A DNA stretch of 33,630 nucleotides from an uncultured Lachnospiraceae bacterium (GCA_944384155.1 CALWSG010000032.1:1-33630), one strand, 5' to 3'; counted from the stretch's first letter, positions 24,395-33,563 are shown. Notes: generated by a model from the letters alone, not told the origin. Program-made: numbers and translations.

Positions 24395-25387
24395 ATGGAC
24401 AGGTTAATAAACACAGAGCTGTCAGCACCTGAGGCGGCAATGGAAAACAATTTAAGACCTTCGGGGCTTGATGATTATATAGGTCAGGATAAGGCTAAAA
24501 ATAATCTTAAAATATATATAGAAGCGGCAAAATCCAGAAATGAGCCATTAGACCATGTACTTTTTTACGGTCCTCCCGGACTTGGTAAGACAACCCTCGC
24601 ATGTATAATAGCAAATGAAATGGGAGTGAACATAAAGGTTACAAGCGGCCCTGCCATAGAAAAGCCTGGAGAAATGGCGGCAATATTAAATAATCTTAAG
24701 GAAAATGATGTTCTTTTTATAGATGAAATACACAGGCTCAACAGGCAGGTGGAAGAGGTTTTGTATCCTGCAATGGAGGATTATGCTATTGACATAATGA
24801 TAGGAAAGGGAGCTGCGGCACGTTCCATACGCCTTGAGCTTCCCAAATTTACTCTTGTTGGGGCAACCACCAGGGCAGGGCTTTTGACGGCACCCTTAAG
24901 AGACAGATTCGGTGTTATACATAAGCTGGAATTTTACAGTGTTGAACAGTTAAGAAGCATTATAATACGCTCAGCAGGAGTCCTTAACGTAAGTATTGAT
25001 TATGACGGAGCCACTGAAATAGCAAGACGTTCAAGAGGCACGCCAAGACTTGCCAACAGGCTGCTTAAAAGAGTCAGAGACTTTGCACAGGTAAAATATG
25101 ACGGTGATATAACAAAGGAAGTTGCAGACTATGCCCTTGATACACTTGATGTTGATAAATTTGGTCTTGACAACGGTGACAGAACCATACTTGAAACCAT
25201 TATAAACAAATTCGGAGGAGGACCTGTTGGGCTTGATACCCTGGCAGCGGCAATAGGAGAGGATTCAGGCACACTGGAGGATGTGTATGAGCCATATCTT
25301 ATTAAAAACGGCTTTATCAACAGAACTCCAAGGGGCAGAGTTGCCACAGAGCTTGCCTATTCCCACATGGGAGTGAAAGTAAATTAA
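24395..25387 (+). CDS. ruvB: Holliday junction branch migration ATPase RuvB
   Basis: RuvB is a hexameric AAA+ motor that drives branch migration together with RuvA. The 330-residue protein has [19 protein letters not shown] at the N terminus, Walker [14 protein letters not shown], Walker [17 protein letters not shown], sensor 1 [10 protein letters not shown], the arginine finger region APLRDRFGV, sensor 2 [14 protein letters not shown], and a C-terminal winged helix ending [26 protein letters not shown] lies upstream with good spacing. With ruvA it forms an operon behind the promoter at 23683. ruvC is not in the window, as expected for Firmicutes, which use RecU. Confidence 0.98.
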   Translation: MDRLINTELSAPEAAMENNLRPSGLDDYIGQDKAKNNLKIYIEAAKSRNEPLDHVLFYGPPGLGKTTLACIIANEMGVNIKVTSGPAIEKPGEMAAILNNLKENDVLFIDEIHRLNRQVEEVLYPAMEDYAIDIMIGKGAAARSIRLELPKFTLVGATTRAGLLTAPLRDRFGVIHKLEFYSVEQLRSIIIRSAGVLNVSIDYDGATEIARRSRGTPRLANRLLKRVRDFAQVKYDGDITKEVADYALDTLDVDKFGLDNGDRTILETIINKFGGGPVGLDTLAAAIGEDSGTLEDVYEPYLIKNGFINRTPRGRVATELAYSHMGVKVN

Positions 25388-25459
25388 GGTTGAGAAATTG
25401 TTACAAATATGATAATGTTTACTTATATATCAGCATGAAAGAAAGGTTGGGTAATTTAA

Positions 25460-25918
25460 ATGGCGGCTAAAAATGACACAGAGGTAATTATTAACGGAAA
25501 AATATACACCTTAAGCGGCTATGAAAGTGAGGAATATTTACAAAAGGTGGCTTCCTACATAAATAATAAAGTTACGGTATTTAAGCAGGAGGATGGATAT
25601 AAGAGGCAGTCCATGGATGTTCAAAGAACTTTACTTGAGCTTAATATTGCAGACGATTACTTTAAGGCAAAAAAGCAGGCTGATTCCTTGGAGAGAGATT
25701 TAGAAACAAAGGATAAGCAGCTTTATGATATTAAGCATGAGCTTATAGCAGCACAGATAAAAACAGAAGCACTTGAAAAGGAAACAGAAGACCTTAAAAA
25801 TCAGGTTAATAATCTTGAAAAGACTATTATTAAGCTGGAAACAGAGCTTGCAGAAAAGACTAAGCCGGCACCAAAGAGACGGACAGCCCAGACACACGAT
25901 AATACTTCGGAAAATTAA
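25460..25918 (+). CDS. zapA: Cell division protein ZapA with long coiled coil
   Basis: ZapA binds FtsZ filaments and promotes Z-ring bundling. The N-terminal globular part (1-50) has TEVIINGKIYTLSGYESEEYLQKVASYINNKV, the family pattern. The rest is a long helix: ALLELNIADDYFKA-like start (MDVQRTLLELNIADDYFKAK), then continuous coiled coil to about residue 132, and a basic, disordered tail. At 152 residues it is longer than B. subtilis ZapA (about 85). GAAAGG-type sequence precedes the ATG. The 72-bp gap after ruvB includes a weak promoter candidate, TTACAA (25401-25406) with TATATA (25424-25429). Confidence 0.9.
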   Translation: MAAKNDTEVIINGKIYTLSGYESEEYLQKVASYINNKVTVFKQEDGYKRQSMDVQRTLLELNIADDYFKAKKQADSLERDLETKDKQLYDIKHELIAAQIKTEALEKETEDLKNQVNNLEKTIIKLETELAEKTKPAPKRRTAQTHDNTSEN

Positions 25919-25953
25919 AAATTTTATTATTAATTTTTATATGGAATTTATTT

Positions 25954-28473
25954 ATGAGCATGATTACTAATAATAATTACATAGACTGTGAAATACTGGC
26001 ACCGGCAGGCTCCTATGAATGTATGATTGGAGCATTTAACGCGGGTGCCGATGCCGTATACGTAGGGGGAAGTATGTTCGGAGCAAGAGCCTACGCCTGT
26101 AATTTTGACGGGGAGGAGCTTGTAAGTGCCATAAACTATGCACATCTTCGCGGCAAAAAACTGTACCTTACGGTAAATACCCTTTTAAAGCCTGATGAGA
26201 TTGAAAATCATCTTATACAGTACCTTGCTCCTTTTTATGAGGCAGGACTTGATGCCGTGATTGTTCAGGATTTAGGTGTGCTTACAAGAATTAAAAAGAA
26301 TTTTCCAAAGCTTAATATTCATGCCAGCACTCAGATGACTGTTACGGGAGTTAATTTTGCAAAGGAGCTTAAAAGTCTTGGAGTGACAAGAATAGTTACT
26401 GCAAGAGAGCTTTCCCTTACGGAGATAAGGGAAATATATGATGCTACAGGACTTGAGATAGAAAGCTTTGTCCATGGTGCCCTTTGTTACTGCTATTCAG
26501 GTCAGTGCCTTCTAAGCAGTGTTATAGGAGGACGAAGCGGCAACAGAGGAAGATGTGCACAGCCGTGCAGGCTTAATTATAATTTGTATAATGAAAGCAT
26601 AAAGGTTAATCATAAAAACGAGAGATATCTTTTAAGCCCAAAGGACATGTGTACATTACCCATACTTCCCGAGATATTACAGGCAGGAGTTTATTCCCTT
26701 AAAATAGAGGGGCGAATGAAAAAGCCTGAGTATGTGGCAGGGGTAACGGCGGCATACAGAAAGTATGTTGATATGATAAAAAAATATTCAGGCAGACAGG
26801 AGCAGGTAAATTTCTTAAAAGAAGCCTTTAGTGTGTCTGAGAAGGATGTGGAAGAGCTTAAGGAAATATATAACAGAGGCGGTTTTACAGACGGATTTTA
26901 CACCAGACAAAACGGAAGAGAAATGATGTCTCTGTATAAGCCTAATCATTATGGCGTAAAAGCAGGTGTTATAACCGGAATATCAAAAAATACCATAAGT
27001 ATTAAAGCAATTAAGGACATAGATGAAAGTGACATTCTGGAGGTGAACCTTAAGAATAACACTTCATTGCCAATAGATATAAAAAGAAGCATAAAAGCCG
27101 GAAATACCGTGGAGATAAAAAACACATTCAAAAGTCTTAAGTCTGTGGACAGCCTCTATGAAAAAGAGATATTCAGAACAAGAAATAATAAGCTTATTGA
27201 AGATATAGAAAAAAATATCATAAACAAAAAGCTTAATGTACCTGTAAAGGGAAGTATTACCATTAAGCATGGCGTACCTATCACTCTAAGGGCGGAGCTT
27301 TCCATTAAGGACAGTGATAATAAAATATTAATAATAGCCGCCATGGCAAAGGGAGATATGCCGCAAAAGGCAGAAAATAAGCCTGCTGATATAGATACGG
27401 TATTAAAGCAGTTAAGAAAAACAGGAAATACTGATTTTATTTTTACTGATATTGAAGCAGATATAGACAATGGTTTGTTTGTTCCTGTTTCTTCATTAAA
27501 CAGTCTCAGAAGAGATTGTCTGTCACAACTTTACAGCAAAGTTACGGAAAGCTTTAAAAGAACATATGATAAGAATTGTTTAAAGGATAATGAGCTTTGT
27601 ATTGCTTCTGTAAAAAATGGAAAAAATCGTAATGAAAAGCCTGTTATTGAATGTGTTGTGTCCAATTTCAATCAGCTTAACGCAGTATTGGAAAAGGAAT
27701 TTACTGATAACGTAGGGCTTGAGCTTGGGTCCTTTTCTTATGATGATATTTTAAGAGGGGCAAAATGTGTTAAAGATTCAGGGAAAAAGGCTTACATTGC
27801 CCTTCCCTATATATGCAGAAGCAGGGCAATAAATGATTTTAAAAGGAATATTCATATATTTAAAGAAAGTGACATATATGGTCTTATTGTAAGAAATTAT
27901 GAGGAATATATATTTTTTGCAAAACTTTTTAGAGATATGGGAATTAAAAAACATTTTATATTTGACAGTAATATATATATGTTTAACAAAGATACCATTA
28001 ATTATGTAAAAGAGCTTACGGCAGAATATAATGACAGTGCTGTATTTTCCATTCCCTATGAGCTTAACGAAAAGGAAATAAAGTCCCTTGATGAACAGGG
28101 CATGAGAATTGAAATATACGGATATATTCCCGTTATGATTACCGCAGGGTGTGTAAAGAAAACAACCGGATGCTGTGACAAAATCACCGGAAGCACATAT
28201 TTTCTAAAAGACAGACTGAATAATAACATGAGGGTTATTTCAAATTGCAGATATTGCTATAACATAATATTAAACAGTGTTCCATTATATTTGGGAAATA
28301 ATATTAAGGAGCTTAAGGCATTGAAGCCGCATATATATTCGGCAAGATTTACGGTGGAGGGCAAAGAAGAGACAGACTGTGTTTTAGACAGTCTTGAGAA
28401 AGCATTAAAGGGAGATAATGAAAGCCTTAATACCGATTATACAAGGGGACATTTTAGAAGAGGAGTAATATAA
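25954..28473 (+). CDS. Peptidase U32-family protein, RlhA-like
   Basis: U32 proteins are now known mainly as RNA-modifying hydroxylases. E. coli RlhA hydroxylates C2501 of 23S rRNA, and TrhP acts on tRNA. The 839-residue product has an N-terminal TIM-barrel part (ILAPAGSYECMIGAFNAGADAVYVGG) and the U32 signature at about 170-206 (ESFVHGALCYCYSGQCLLSS...NRGRCAQPCR), with cysteines at 178, 180, 185, 201 and 205. A middle DUF3656-like region and a second barrel-like C-terminal part (CVKKTTGCCDK, RYCYN) follow. The long architecture fits RlhA better than TrhP (inference). The ribosome binding site is weak (only ATGGAA upstream). ATG 25954 or 25960 could be used. The stop overlaps the next ATG by one base. 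Confidence 0.85.
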   Translation: MSMITNNNYIDCEILAPAGSYECMIGAFNAGADAVYVGGSMFGARAYACNFDGEELVSAINYAHLRGKKLYLTVNTLLKPDEIENHLIQYLAPFYEAGLDAVIVQDLGVLTRIKKNFPKLNIHASTQMTVTGVNFAKELKSLGVTRIVTARELSLTEIREIYDATGLEIESFVHGALCYCYSGQCLLSSVIGGRSGNRGRCAQPCRLNYNLYNESIKVNHKNERYLLSPKDMCTLPILPEILQAGVYSLKIEGRMKKPEYVAGVTAAYRKYVDMIKKYSGRQEQVNFLKEAFSVSEKDVEELKEIYNRGGFTDGFYTRQNGREMMSLYKPNHYGVKAGVITGISKNTISIKAIKDIDESDILEVNLKNNTSLPIDIKRSIKAGNTVEIKNTFKSLKSVDSLYEKEIFRTRNNKLIEDIEKNIINKKLNVPVKGSITIKHGVPITLRAELSIKDSDNKILIIAAMAKGDMPQKAENKPADIDTVLKQLRKTGNTDFIFTDIEADIDNGLFVPVSSLNSLRRDCLSQLYSKVTESFKRTYDKNCLKDNELCIASVKNGKNRNEKPVIECVVSNFNQLNAVLEKEFTDNVGLELGSFSYDDILRGAKCVKDSGKKAYIALPYICRSRAINDFKRNIHIFKESDIYGLIVRNYEEYIFFAKLFRDMGIKKHFIFDSNIYMFNKDTINYVKELTAEYNDSAVFSIPYELNEKEIKSLDEQGMRIEIYGYIPVMITAGCVKKTTGCCDKITGSTYFLKDRLNNNMRVISNCRYCYNIILNSVPLYLGNNIKELKALKPHIYSARFTVEGKEETDCVLDSLEKALKGDNESLNTDYTRGHFRRGVI

Positions 28474-29792
28474 TGGCTAATATTTTTATGGCTGTAACTA
28501 AATATTTAAACATACTGCTTATAGGTATATATGTAATTGTAAGCTTTAAGGCATTAAAAAAAGCAACAAAGCATCAAAAGAGAAAATATTATATAGCACA
28601 AAATACTATTATGTATATTTTTTTTATACTGTCATTTATAGTTATATATCTTAACACCTACGCAGACAAGGTTATTATACTTGGCGGTCTTCAGATAATA
28701 TATTTTATTATCACAGTAGGACTTTATAAGCTTTTATATCCTAAGGTAAACAGAATGCTTTTAAATAATATGTGCTTTCTTGTAAGCATAGGTTTTGTTA
28801 TGCTTACAAGGATTTCATATACAAGGGCAGTAAAACAATTTATATTCTGCGTGGCTGCAACAGCAGTATCCTTGGTTCTTCCATGGCTTTTCGGAAGAAC
28901 CAAAACCTTAAGAAAGTTTTATTATCTTTATGGAATTTTGGGTCTTTTAATGCTTATACTTGTATTTGCCATAGGAGAAAGCACATACGGCGCATTGATT
29001 TCCCTTGATTTGGGATTTATAAGCATACAGCCGTCAGAATTCGTCAAAATATCTTTTGTGCTTTTCATAAGCGGAATATTACATAAAAATAAGTCCTTTG
29101 GAACTATTGTAATATCGGCGGTTCTGGCAGGAGCCCATGTGCTTACACTTGTTATTTCAACAGACCTTGGAAGTGCACTTATATACTTTATAGCCTATAT
29201 ATTTATAATATATGCCGCTACAGGACAGGCAAGATATTTATTTGCCGGTCTTTTGGCGGCAACCGCAGCGTCAGTAGCGGCTTACACTTTGTTTAGCCAT
29301 GTACAGGTACGAGTGGCGGCATGGCTTGACCCATGGTCTATAATAGACGGAAGGGGCTATCAGATAACCCAGTCTCTTTTTGGCATAGGGACGGGAGGCT
29401 GGTTCGGAATGGGACTTTATAAGGGAAATCCAAATTATATTCCGGTAGTAGAGCAGGATTTTATGTTTTCAGCAATAGCTGAAGAAATGGGAGGATTTTT
29501 TGCCGTATTCTTAGTGCTTATATATCTTAATCTTTTTATTGTATTTATAAGGGTTGCCTTTAAATGTAAGGATGAATTTTATAAAACAACAGTGTTTGGT
29601 CTCGGAGTTGTAATAGGATTTCAGGTATTTTTAACAATAGGAGGGGCAATTAAGCTTATACCTTCAACAGGTGTTACCCTTCCTCTGATAAGCTACGGAG
29701 GAAGCTCTATAGTAGCAACCATACTTATTTTCTCAATTATACAGGGAATATATATTAACGAGGTAAGGGAGGAGGTGCCAAATGGAAAATAA
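28473..29792 (+). CDS. FtsW/RodA/SpoVE-family peptidoglycan glycosyltransferase
   Basis: SEDS proteins polymerise lipid II in the membrane and work with a class B PBP. The 439-residue product has about ten hydrophobic spans. The family motifs are ISLDLGFISIQPSEFVKI, LVISTDLGSALIYF with the catalytic Asp, a large outer loop with GIGTGGWFGMGLYKGNPNYIPVVEQDFMFSAIAEEMG, and PSTGVTLPLISYGGSSI. The first two or three spans (1-100) are less conserved. It starts in the TAATG overlap with the U32 gene and overlaps the PBP gene by 11 bases, so the two form a cognate synthase pair. FtsW, RodA and SpoVE cannot be told apart from sequence alone. Confidence 0.93.
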   Translation: MANIFMAVTKYLNILLIGIYVIVSFKALKKATKHQKRKYYIAQNTIMYIFFILSFIVIYLNTYADKVIILGGLQIIYFIITVGLYKLLYPKVNRMLLNNMCFLVSIGFVMLTRISYTRAVKQFIFCVAATAVSLVLPWLFGRTKTLRKFYYLYGILGLLMLILVFAIGESTYGALISLDLGFISIQPSEFVKISFVLFISGILHKNKSFGTIVISAVLAGAHVLTLVISTDLGSALIYFIAYIFIIYAATGQARYLFAGLLAATAASVAAYTLFSHVQVRVAAWLDPWSIIDGRGYQITQSLFGIGTGGWFGMGLYKGNPNYIPVVEQDFMFSAIAEEMGGFFAVFLVLIYLNLFIVFIRVAFKCKDEFYKTTVFGLGVVIGFQVFLTIGGAIKLIPSTGVTLPLISYGGSSIVATILIFSIIQGIYINEVREEVPNGK

Positions 29793-31173
29793 AAGTATTA
29801 TGAGGTCGACTTATATTTTTGCAGGATTATTTCTTATAATAATATTATATTTTTCCTACTATCTGATTGCAAAAAGCGACAGCCAGATGAATAATTCCTA
29901 CAATAAGCTGACGGATAAATTAAGTGAAACTACTGTGAGAGGCATTATATACAGCCGGGATGGAAAGGTGCTGGCAGAGTCAAAAACAGATGACGAGGGA
30001 AATGAATACCGGTACTATCCCTATGGAAATCTTTTCTGCCATGGTGTTGGAAGCCTTGATTACGGGAAATATGGTCTGGAAGCTCTTTATAATTACCAGC
30101 TCCTCTCCTCAGACGTAAGCTGGATAAGCAAAGTATTAGATGACTTAAAGGGAGAAAAATACAAGGGAAATAATGTTATATCAACCTTTGATTTGGAGCT
30201 GCAAAAACAGGCATATGACGCTATGGCACAATATAAAGGGGCAGTTATTATTATGGAGGCTGATACAGGGAAGGTTCTTACCATGATGTCAAACCCCTCC
30301 TATAATCCAAATGAGGCAAAGGATAATTGGGATACAATATCAAATGACGAAAATTCGCCTATATTAAACAGGGCAACAATGGGTCTTTACACTCCCGGCT
30401 CTATATTTAAGCTGTTTACCCTTGAGGAATATTTGGAGGAAGGCAATGACACTGAAGGATATTCCTTTACATGTACAGGCTCCGTAAATATAGACGGTCA
30501 GTCAATTAACTGTGCCGACAGACAAAGACACGGGACTCTTAACCTTATGGGCTCCTTTGCCCATTCCTGCAACGGCTCCTTTATTAATATAGGAAGCAGT
30601 CTCGACATAGAAAGCTTTAATAAATTATGCGACAGAATGTTATTTAACAGTAAGCTTCCCATAGATTTTCCGTATAAAGAAAGCAGCTTTAGCTTAAGCA
30701 GTGATGACAATGAATTTTTAAAGGCTCAGGCATATTTCGGTCAGGGTGAAACTCTTGTTACTCCTATCCATATGGCACTTATATCAAGTGCCGTAGCAAA
30801 CGGCGGAGTTTTAATGAAGCCTATGTTTGTGGAAAGGATAGAAAATACCTACGGAAGCACTGTCACAAAATATGAGCCGGAGGAATATACACGTCTTTTT
30901 TCTAAAGAACAGGCAGATGTTCTCAAGGAATATATGAGAAGCGTTGTTGAAACAGGTACGGCAGTAAGATTAAATCAGTTTAAAAATCTTACTGTTTACG
31001 GCAAAACAGGAACTGCGCAGATAGATAACGGAAATGCTGCAAATTCATGGTTTATAGGATTTGCAGAAAAGGATGAGAAAAATTATGTTATTACTGTAGT
31101 GTGTGAGGGAGTTGCAAAAAATATCTCTCCTGCAATAACTGTTGCAGGGGATATTTTGAAAGTCCTTGATTAG
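29782..31173 (+). CDS. Class B penicillin-binding protein (transpeptidase), PbpA-like
   Basis: A D,D-transpeptidase that crosslinks peptidoglycan and is inhibited by beta-lactams. The 463-residue protein has one N-terminal span (about 10-30), a short RGIIYSRDGKVLAES segment typical of class B PBPs, then the transpeptidase domain with SxxK in TPGSIFKLFT (S207, K210), SxN in SCN (262-264) and KTG in YGKTGTAQ (408-410). The non-catalytic region is short, as in actinobacterial PbpA, and no PASTA domains are present. It is translationally coupled to the SEDS gene and is its likely partner. GGGAGGAGG upstream lies inside the SEDS gene. Confidence 0.94.
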   Translation: MENKSIMRSTYIFAGLFLIIILYFSYYLIAKSDSQMNNSYNKLTDKLSETTVRGIIYSRDGKVLAESKTDDEGNEYRYYPYGNLFCHGVGSLDYGKYGLEALYNYQLLSSDVSWISKVLDDLKGEKYKGNNVISTFDLELQKQAYDAMAQYKGAVIIMEADTGKVLTMMSNPSYNPNEAKDNWDTISNDENSPILNRATMGLYTPGSIFKLFTLEEYLEEGNDTEGYSFTCTGSVNIDGQSINCADRQRHGTLNLMGSFAHSCNGSFINIGSSLDIESFNKLCDRMLFNSKLPIDFPYKESSFSLSSDDNEFLKAQAYFGQGETLVTPIHMALISSAVANGGVLMKPMFVERIENTYGSTVTKYEPEEYTRLFSKEQADVLKEYMRSVVETGTAVRLNQFKNLTVYGKTGTAQIDNGNAANSWFIGFAEKDEKNYVITVVCEGVAKNISPAITVAGDILKVLD

Positions 31174-31194
31174 TTTTAAAAATTAGAGTATACT
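31166..31194 (+). promoter_or_regulatory. Sigma-A-type promoter for nudix-queH-nadA
   Basis: TTGATT (31166-31171) overlaps the end of the PBP gene. TATACT (31189-31194) follows after 17 bp. The predicted start, near 31201, gives a leader of about 58 bases with a small bulged hairpin (AAGGTGATA with TATCACTT, 31221-31243) and an ACAGGAGG ribosome binding site. Confidence 0.5.
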
Positions 31195-31259
31195 GTCTGT
31201 AAGTCTTAAAGACACACCAAGGTGATATATTAGTATCACTTCGAACAGGAGGCATTGCA

Positions 31260-31712
31260 ATGGTTGAAGCAACGAGCTGTGGAGGTGTGGTTATTTTTCG
31301 AGGTAAAATACTTGTTTTATACAAAAATATTAAAAATAAGTATGAAGGATGGGTATTGCCAAAGGGAACTGTCGAGGCCGGTGAAGAATACAAGGAAACA
31401 GCATTAAGGGAGGTAAGGGAAGAAAGCGGTGTAGAGGCATCTGTCATAAAATATATAGGCACAAGCCAGTATTCCTTTAATATTCCTGATGATGTAGTTG
31501 AAAAAGAGGTTCACTGGTTTCTCATGATGGCAGACAGCTATTACAGCAAACCACAACGGGAAGAATTTTTTATGGATTCCGGATATTATAAGTATCATGA
31601 GGCTTATCATTTACTGAAGTTTGCAAACGAAAAGCAGATATTGGAAAGGGCATATGCAGAGTATGTTGAATTAAAGAAGCATAATCTGTGGGGTTCTAAA
31701 AAGTGGTTTTAA
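31260..31712 (+). CDS. Nudix hydrolase
   Basis: Nudix enzymes cleave nucleoside diphosphates linked to another moiety. The 150-residue protein has a perfect Nudix box at 36-58, GTVEAGEEYKETALREVREE followed by SGV, preceded by YEGWVLPK, as in the Ap4A-hydrolase-like/MutT branch. The substrate cannot be told from sequence. The C-terminal 60 residues form a helical, aromatic-rich extension (SGYYKYHEAYHLLKF) ending GSKKWF. It has a strong AGGAGG site and is the first gene behind the promoter at 31166. queH follows after 15 bp. Confidence 0.9.
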   Translation: MVEATSCGGVVIFRGKILVLYKNIKNKYEGWVLPKGTVEAGEEYKETALREVREESGVEASVIKYIGTSQYSFNIPDDVVEKEVHWFLMMADSYYSKPQREEFFMDSGYYKYHEAYHLLKFANEKQILERAYAEYVELKKHNLWGSKKWF

Positions 31713-31727
31713 AAGGAAGTATATGTT

Positions 31728-32369
31728 ATGGCGGATTGCAGGATAAATTATCAGTCATTGTTAGATAAGACAATCGAAAAAATCACATCAGAAAACAGTG
31801 TTCCGACACTTTTAATTCATAGCTGCTGTGCACCTTGCAGCAGCTATGTTTTAGAATATTTATCAGAATATTTTAAAATAACCGTTGTATATTACAATCC
31901 TAATATTTTCCCCTTGGAAGAATATAAGTATAGAATAGATGAGCAAAAAAGGCTTATAGAGACAATGGTTTTTAAAAATCCCGTTGATTTTATATCAACA
32001 AAATACACTCCTAATGATTTTTACAGTACAATCAAAGGAATGGAAAAAGAACCGGAGGGCGGAAAAAGGTGTGAAAGCTGCTTTAGATTAAGGCTTACAT
32101 ATACGGCACAGCTTGCAAAGGAAAAGTCCTTTGATTATTTTACCACAACTCTTTCAATAAGCCCTATGAAAAATGCAGCACTTTTAAATGAGCTTGGAAC
32201 AAAAATAGGAGAGAAATACGGAATAAAATATTTGCAGTCCGATTTTAAGAAACGAAACGGCTATAAACGTTCGGTGGAGCTTTCAAGGGAATATAAGCTT
32301 TACAGGCAGGACTACTGCGGCTGTGTGTATTCCAAGCTTGAGAGAGAAAAATATATAACTAAAGGTTAA
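31728..32369 (+). CDS. queH: Epoxyqueuosine reductase QueH
   Basis: QueH carries out the last step of queuosine formation in tRNA, reducing epoxyqueuosine. It is the non-cobalamin alternative to QueG. The 213-residue protein has LIHSCCAPCSSY (C33, C34, C37), YYNPNIFPLEEYKYR, RCESCFRLRL, TTTLSISPMKN, and the end FKKRNGYKRSVELSREYKLYRQDYCGC, matching the conserved Cys set for the Fe-S cluster and metal site. Two start codons are possible. ATG 31728 follows AAGGAAG. It is between the Nudix gene and nadA, with 13 bp to the latter. No other queuosine gene is present in the window. Confidence 0.94.
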   Translation: MADCRINYQSLLDKTIEKITSENSVPTLLIHSCCAPCSSYVLEYLSEYFKITVVYYNPNIFPLEEYKYRIDEQKRLIETMVFKNPVDFISTKYTPNDFYSTIKGMEKEPEGGKRCESCFRLRLTYTAQLAKEKSFDYFTTTLSISPMKNAALLNELGTKIGEKYGIKYLQSDFKKRNGYKRSVELSREYKLYRQDYCGCVYSKLEREKYITKG

Positions 32370-32382
32370 AGGAGATAATACT

Positions 32383-33300
32383 GTGAATATACAGGAAATG
32401 CAGTCAAAGATACTTAAATTAAAAAAGGAAAATGATATATGTATTCTGGCACATTCGTATCAGAGAAGAGAGATTGTTGAAATAGCAGATTTTACAGGCG
32501 ACTCTTATGCACTGGCAAAAAAGGCACAGACAGTTGAAAATAAAACTGTTATTATGTGCGGTGTTCGTTTTATGGCTGAAACGGTAAAAATACTGTCTCC
32601 CGAGAAAAACGTGATACTTTCAAACAGTGATGCAGGCTGTCCTATGGCAGAGCAAATGGACGTTGAACTTATAGAGGAATTAAAAGCATCAAACAAAGAG
32701 TATGCCGTAGTAGCATATATTAACACAACAGCAGAATTAAAGACTATATGCGATGTATGCGTAACATCATCATCGGCTGTTAAAATTGTATCTTCAATGC
32801 CGGAAAACAATATTTTATTTATACCTGATATTAATCTTGGAACATACATAAAAAATCAACTTCCTAATAAGAATATAAAGCTTGTTCACGGTGGATGCCC
32901 TACACACGCAAAAATTACTGTAAATGAAGCAAAAAAAGCTGTTAAAGCCCATCCTGATGCAGAGCTTTTAGTACATCCTGAATGTTTGCCTGAGGTGGCA
33001 GAGCTTGCAGATTACATCGGTTCTACAAGCGGCATTATGGAATATGCAAAAAAAAGCACTAAAAAGGAATTTATAATAGGTACGGAAAACAGTATTGCCG
33101 AGCATCTTCAATATGAATGTCCTGACAAGCGTTTTTACCCTATGTCCAAGGATTTGGTATGCAATAATATGAAGCTTACTACTCTTGCAGATGTGCTTTT
33201 ATGCTGTCAGGGAACGGGAGGAGAAGAAATTGTTATGGATGAAAACATGAGACTGAAAGCAAAGAGATGTATTGATAAAATGATTGAATATGGCGGCTGA
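32383..33300 (+). CDS. nadA: Quinolinate synthase NadA
   Basis: NadA condenses iminoaspartate with dihydroxyacetone phosphate to make quinolinate for NAD synthesis, using a 4Fe-4S cluster. The 305-residue protein shows the three-domain pattern ILAHSYQRREI...DFTGDSYALA, CGVRFMAETVKIL, and VHGGCPTHAKI. The three cluster cysteines are probably C86, C172 and C260. It also has HPEC and CCQGTGGEEI. The start is GTG at 32383, behind AAAGGAGA. It is the last gene of the nudix-queH-nadA run. The usual partners nadB and nadC do not follow. A perfect 8-bp hairpin (33301-33319) without a T-run lies right after the stop. Confidence 0.96.
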   Translation: MNIQEMQSKILKLKKENDICILAHSYQRREIVEIADFTGDSYALAKKAQTVENKTVIMCGVRFMAETVKILSPEKNVILSNSDAGCPMAEQMDVELIEELKASNKEYAVVAYINTTAELKTICDVCVTSSSAVKIVSSMPENNILFIPDINLGTYIKNQLPNKNIKLVHGGCPTHAKITVNEAKKAVKAHPDAELLVHPECLPEVAELADYIGSTSGIMEYAKKSTKKEFIIGTENSIAEHLQYECPDKRFYPMSKDLVCNNMKLTTLADVLLCCQGTGGEEIVMDENMRLKAKRCIDKMIEYGG

Positions 33301-33319
33301 TGCTTATGTTTCATAAGCA
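33301..33319 (+). other. Short perfect hairpin after nadA
   Basis: TGCTTATG (33301-33308) and CATAAGCA (33312-33319) pair perfectly around a TTT loop, directly after the nadA stop. No T-run follows, so it is not a clear intrinsic terminator. It could protect the 3' end of the mRNA. Confidence 0.4.
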
Positions 33320-33374
33320 ATATAAGAATGTCTATAGGAACGGCAAAATTATATAAAGAAAACTAAAAAACCGG

Positions 33375-33403
33375 TTGCACTTTTTCATCGTGTATGGTAC
33401 AAT
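33375..33403 (+). promoter_or_regulatory. Promoter of tRNA-Leu
   Basis: TTGCAC (33375-33380) and TACAAT (33398-33403) with 17 bp between them. TGG before the -10 gives an extended -10. The predicted start, near 33410, is about 10 bases before the mature tRNA, a typical stable-RNA arrangement. Confidence 0.7.
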
Positions 33404-33419
33404 ATGCTTTGTTTGAGAA

Positions 33420-33502
33420 GCCGGCGTGGCGGAATGGCAGACGCATCAGACTCAAAATCTGACGAGGGAAACCTCGTATGGGTTCAAGTCCCATCGCCGG
33501 CA
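33420..33502 (+). tRNA. tRNA-Leu(CAA)
   Basis: The cloverleaf is complete: acceptor GCCGGCG (33420-33426) with CGCCGGC (33495-33501) and discriminator A (33502). The anticodon stem TCAGA/TCTGA (33446-33450, 33458-33462) surrounds loop CTCAAAA, with anticodon CAA at 33453-33455, reading UUG. A long class II variable arm CGAGG-GAAA-CCTCG spans 33463-33476. The T arm ATGGG/CCCAT surrounds TTCAAGT (33478-33494). No CCA is encoded, so it must be added afterwards. Confidence 0.96.
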
Positions 33503-33535
33503 TCATAAGAGGGCACTAAAAAAGATGCCTAAGCG

Positions 33536-33563
33536 AAAAACCTCGATTTTATCGAGGTTTTTT
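33536..33563 (+). terminator. Intrinsic terminator after tRNA-Leu
   Basis: AAAAACCTCGAT (33536-33547) pairs with ATCGAGGTTTTT (33551-33562) around a TTT loop, giving a GC-containing stem whose 3' arm merges into T6. Its symmetry lets it act on both strands. It lies 34 bases beyond the tRNA. Confidence 0.8.

Noticed and set aside
25916..25945. A/T-only inverted repeat (TAAAAATT...AATTTTTA) between zapA and the U32 gene as a terminator
   Set aside because: The stem has no G-C pairs and would be too weak. It is expected by chance in AT-rich spacer.
31195..31259. PreQ1 or other riboswitch ahead of nudix-queH
   Set aside because: The leader has a small bulged hairpin but no preQ1 aptamer pattern or expression platform that I can identify.
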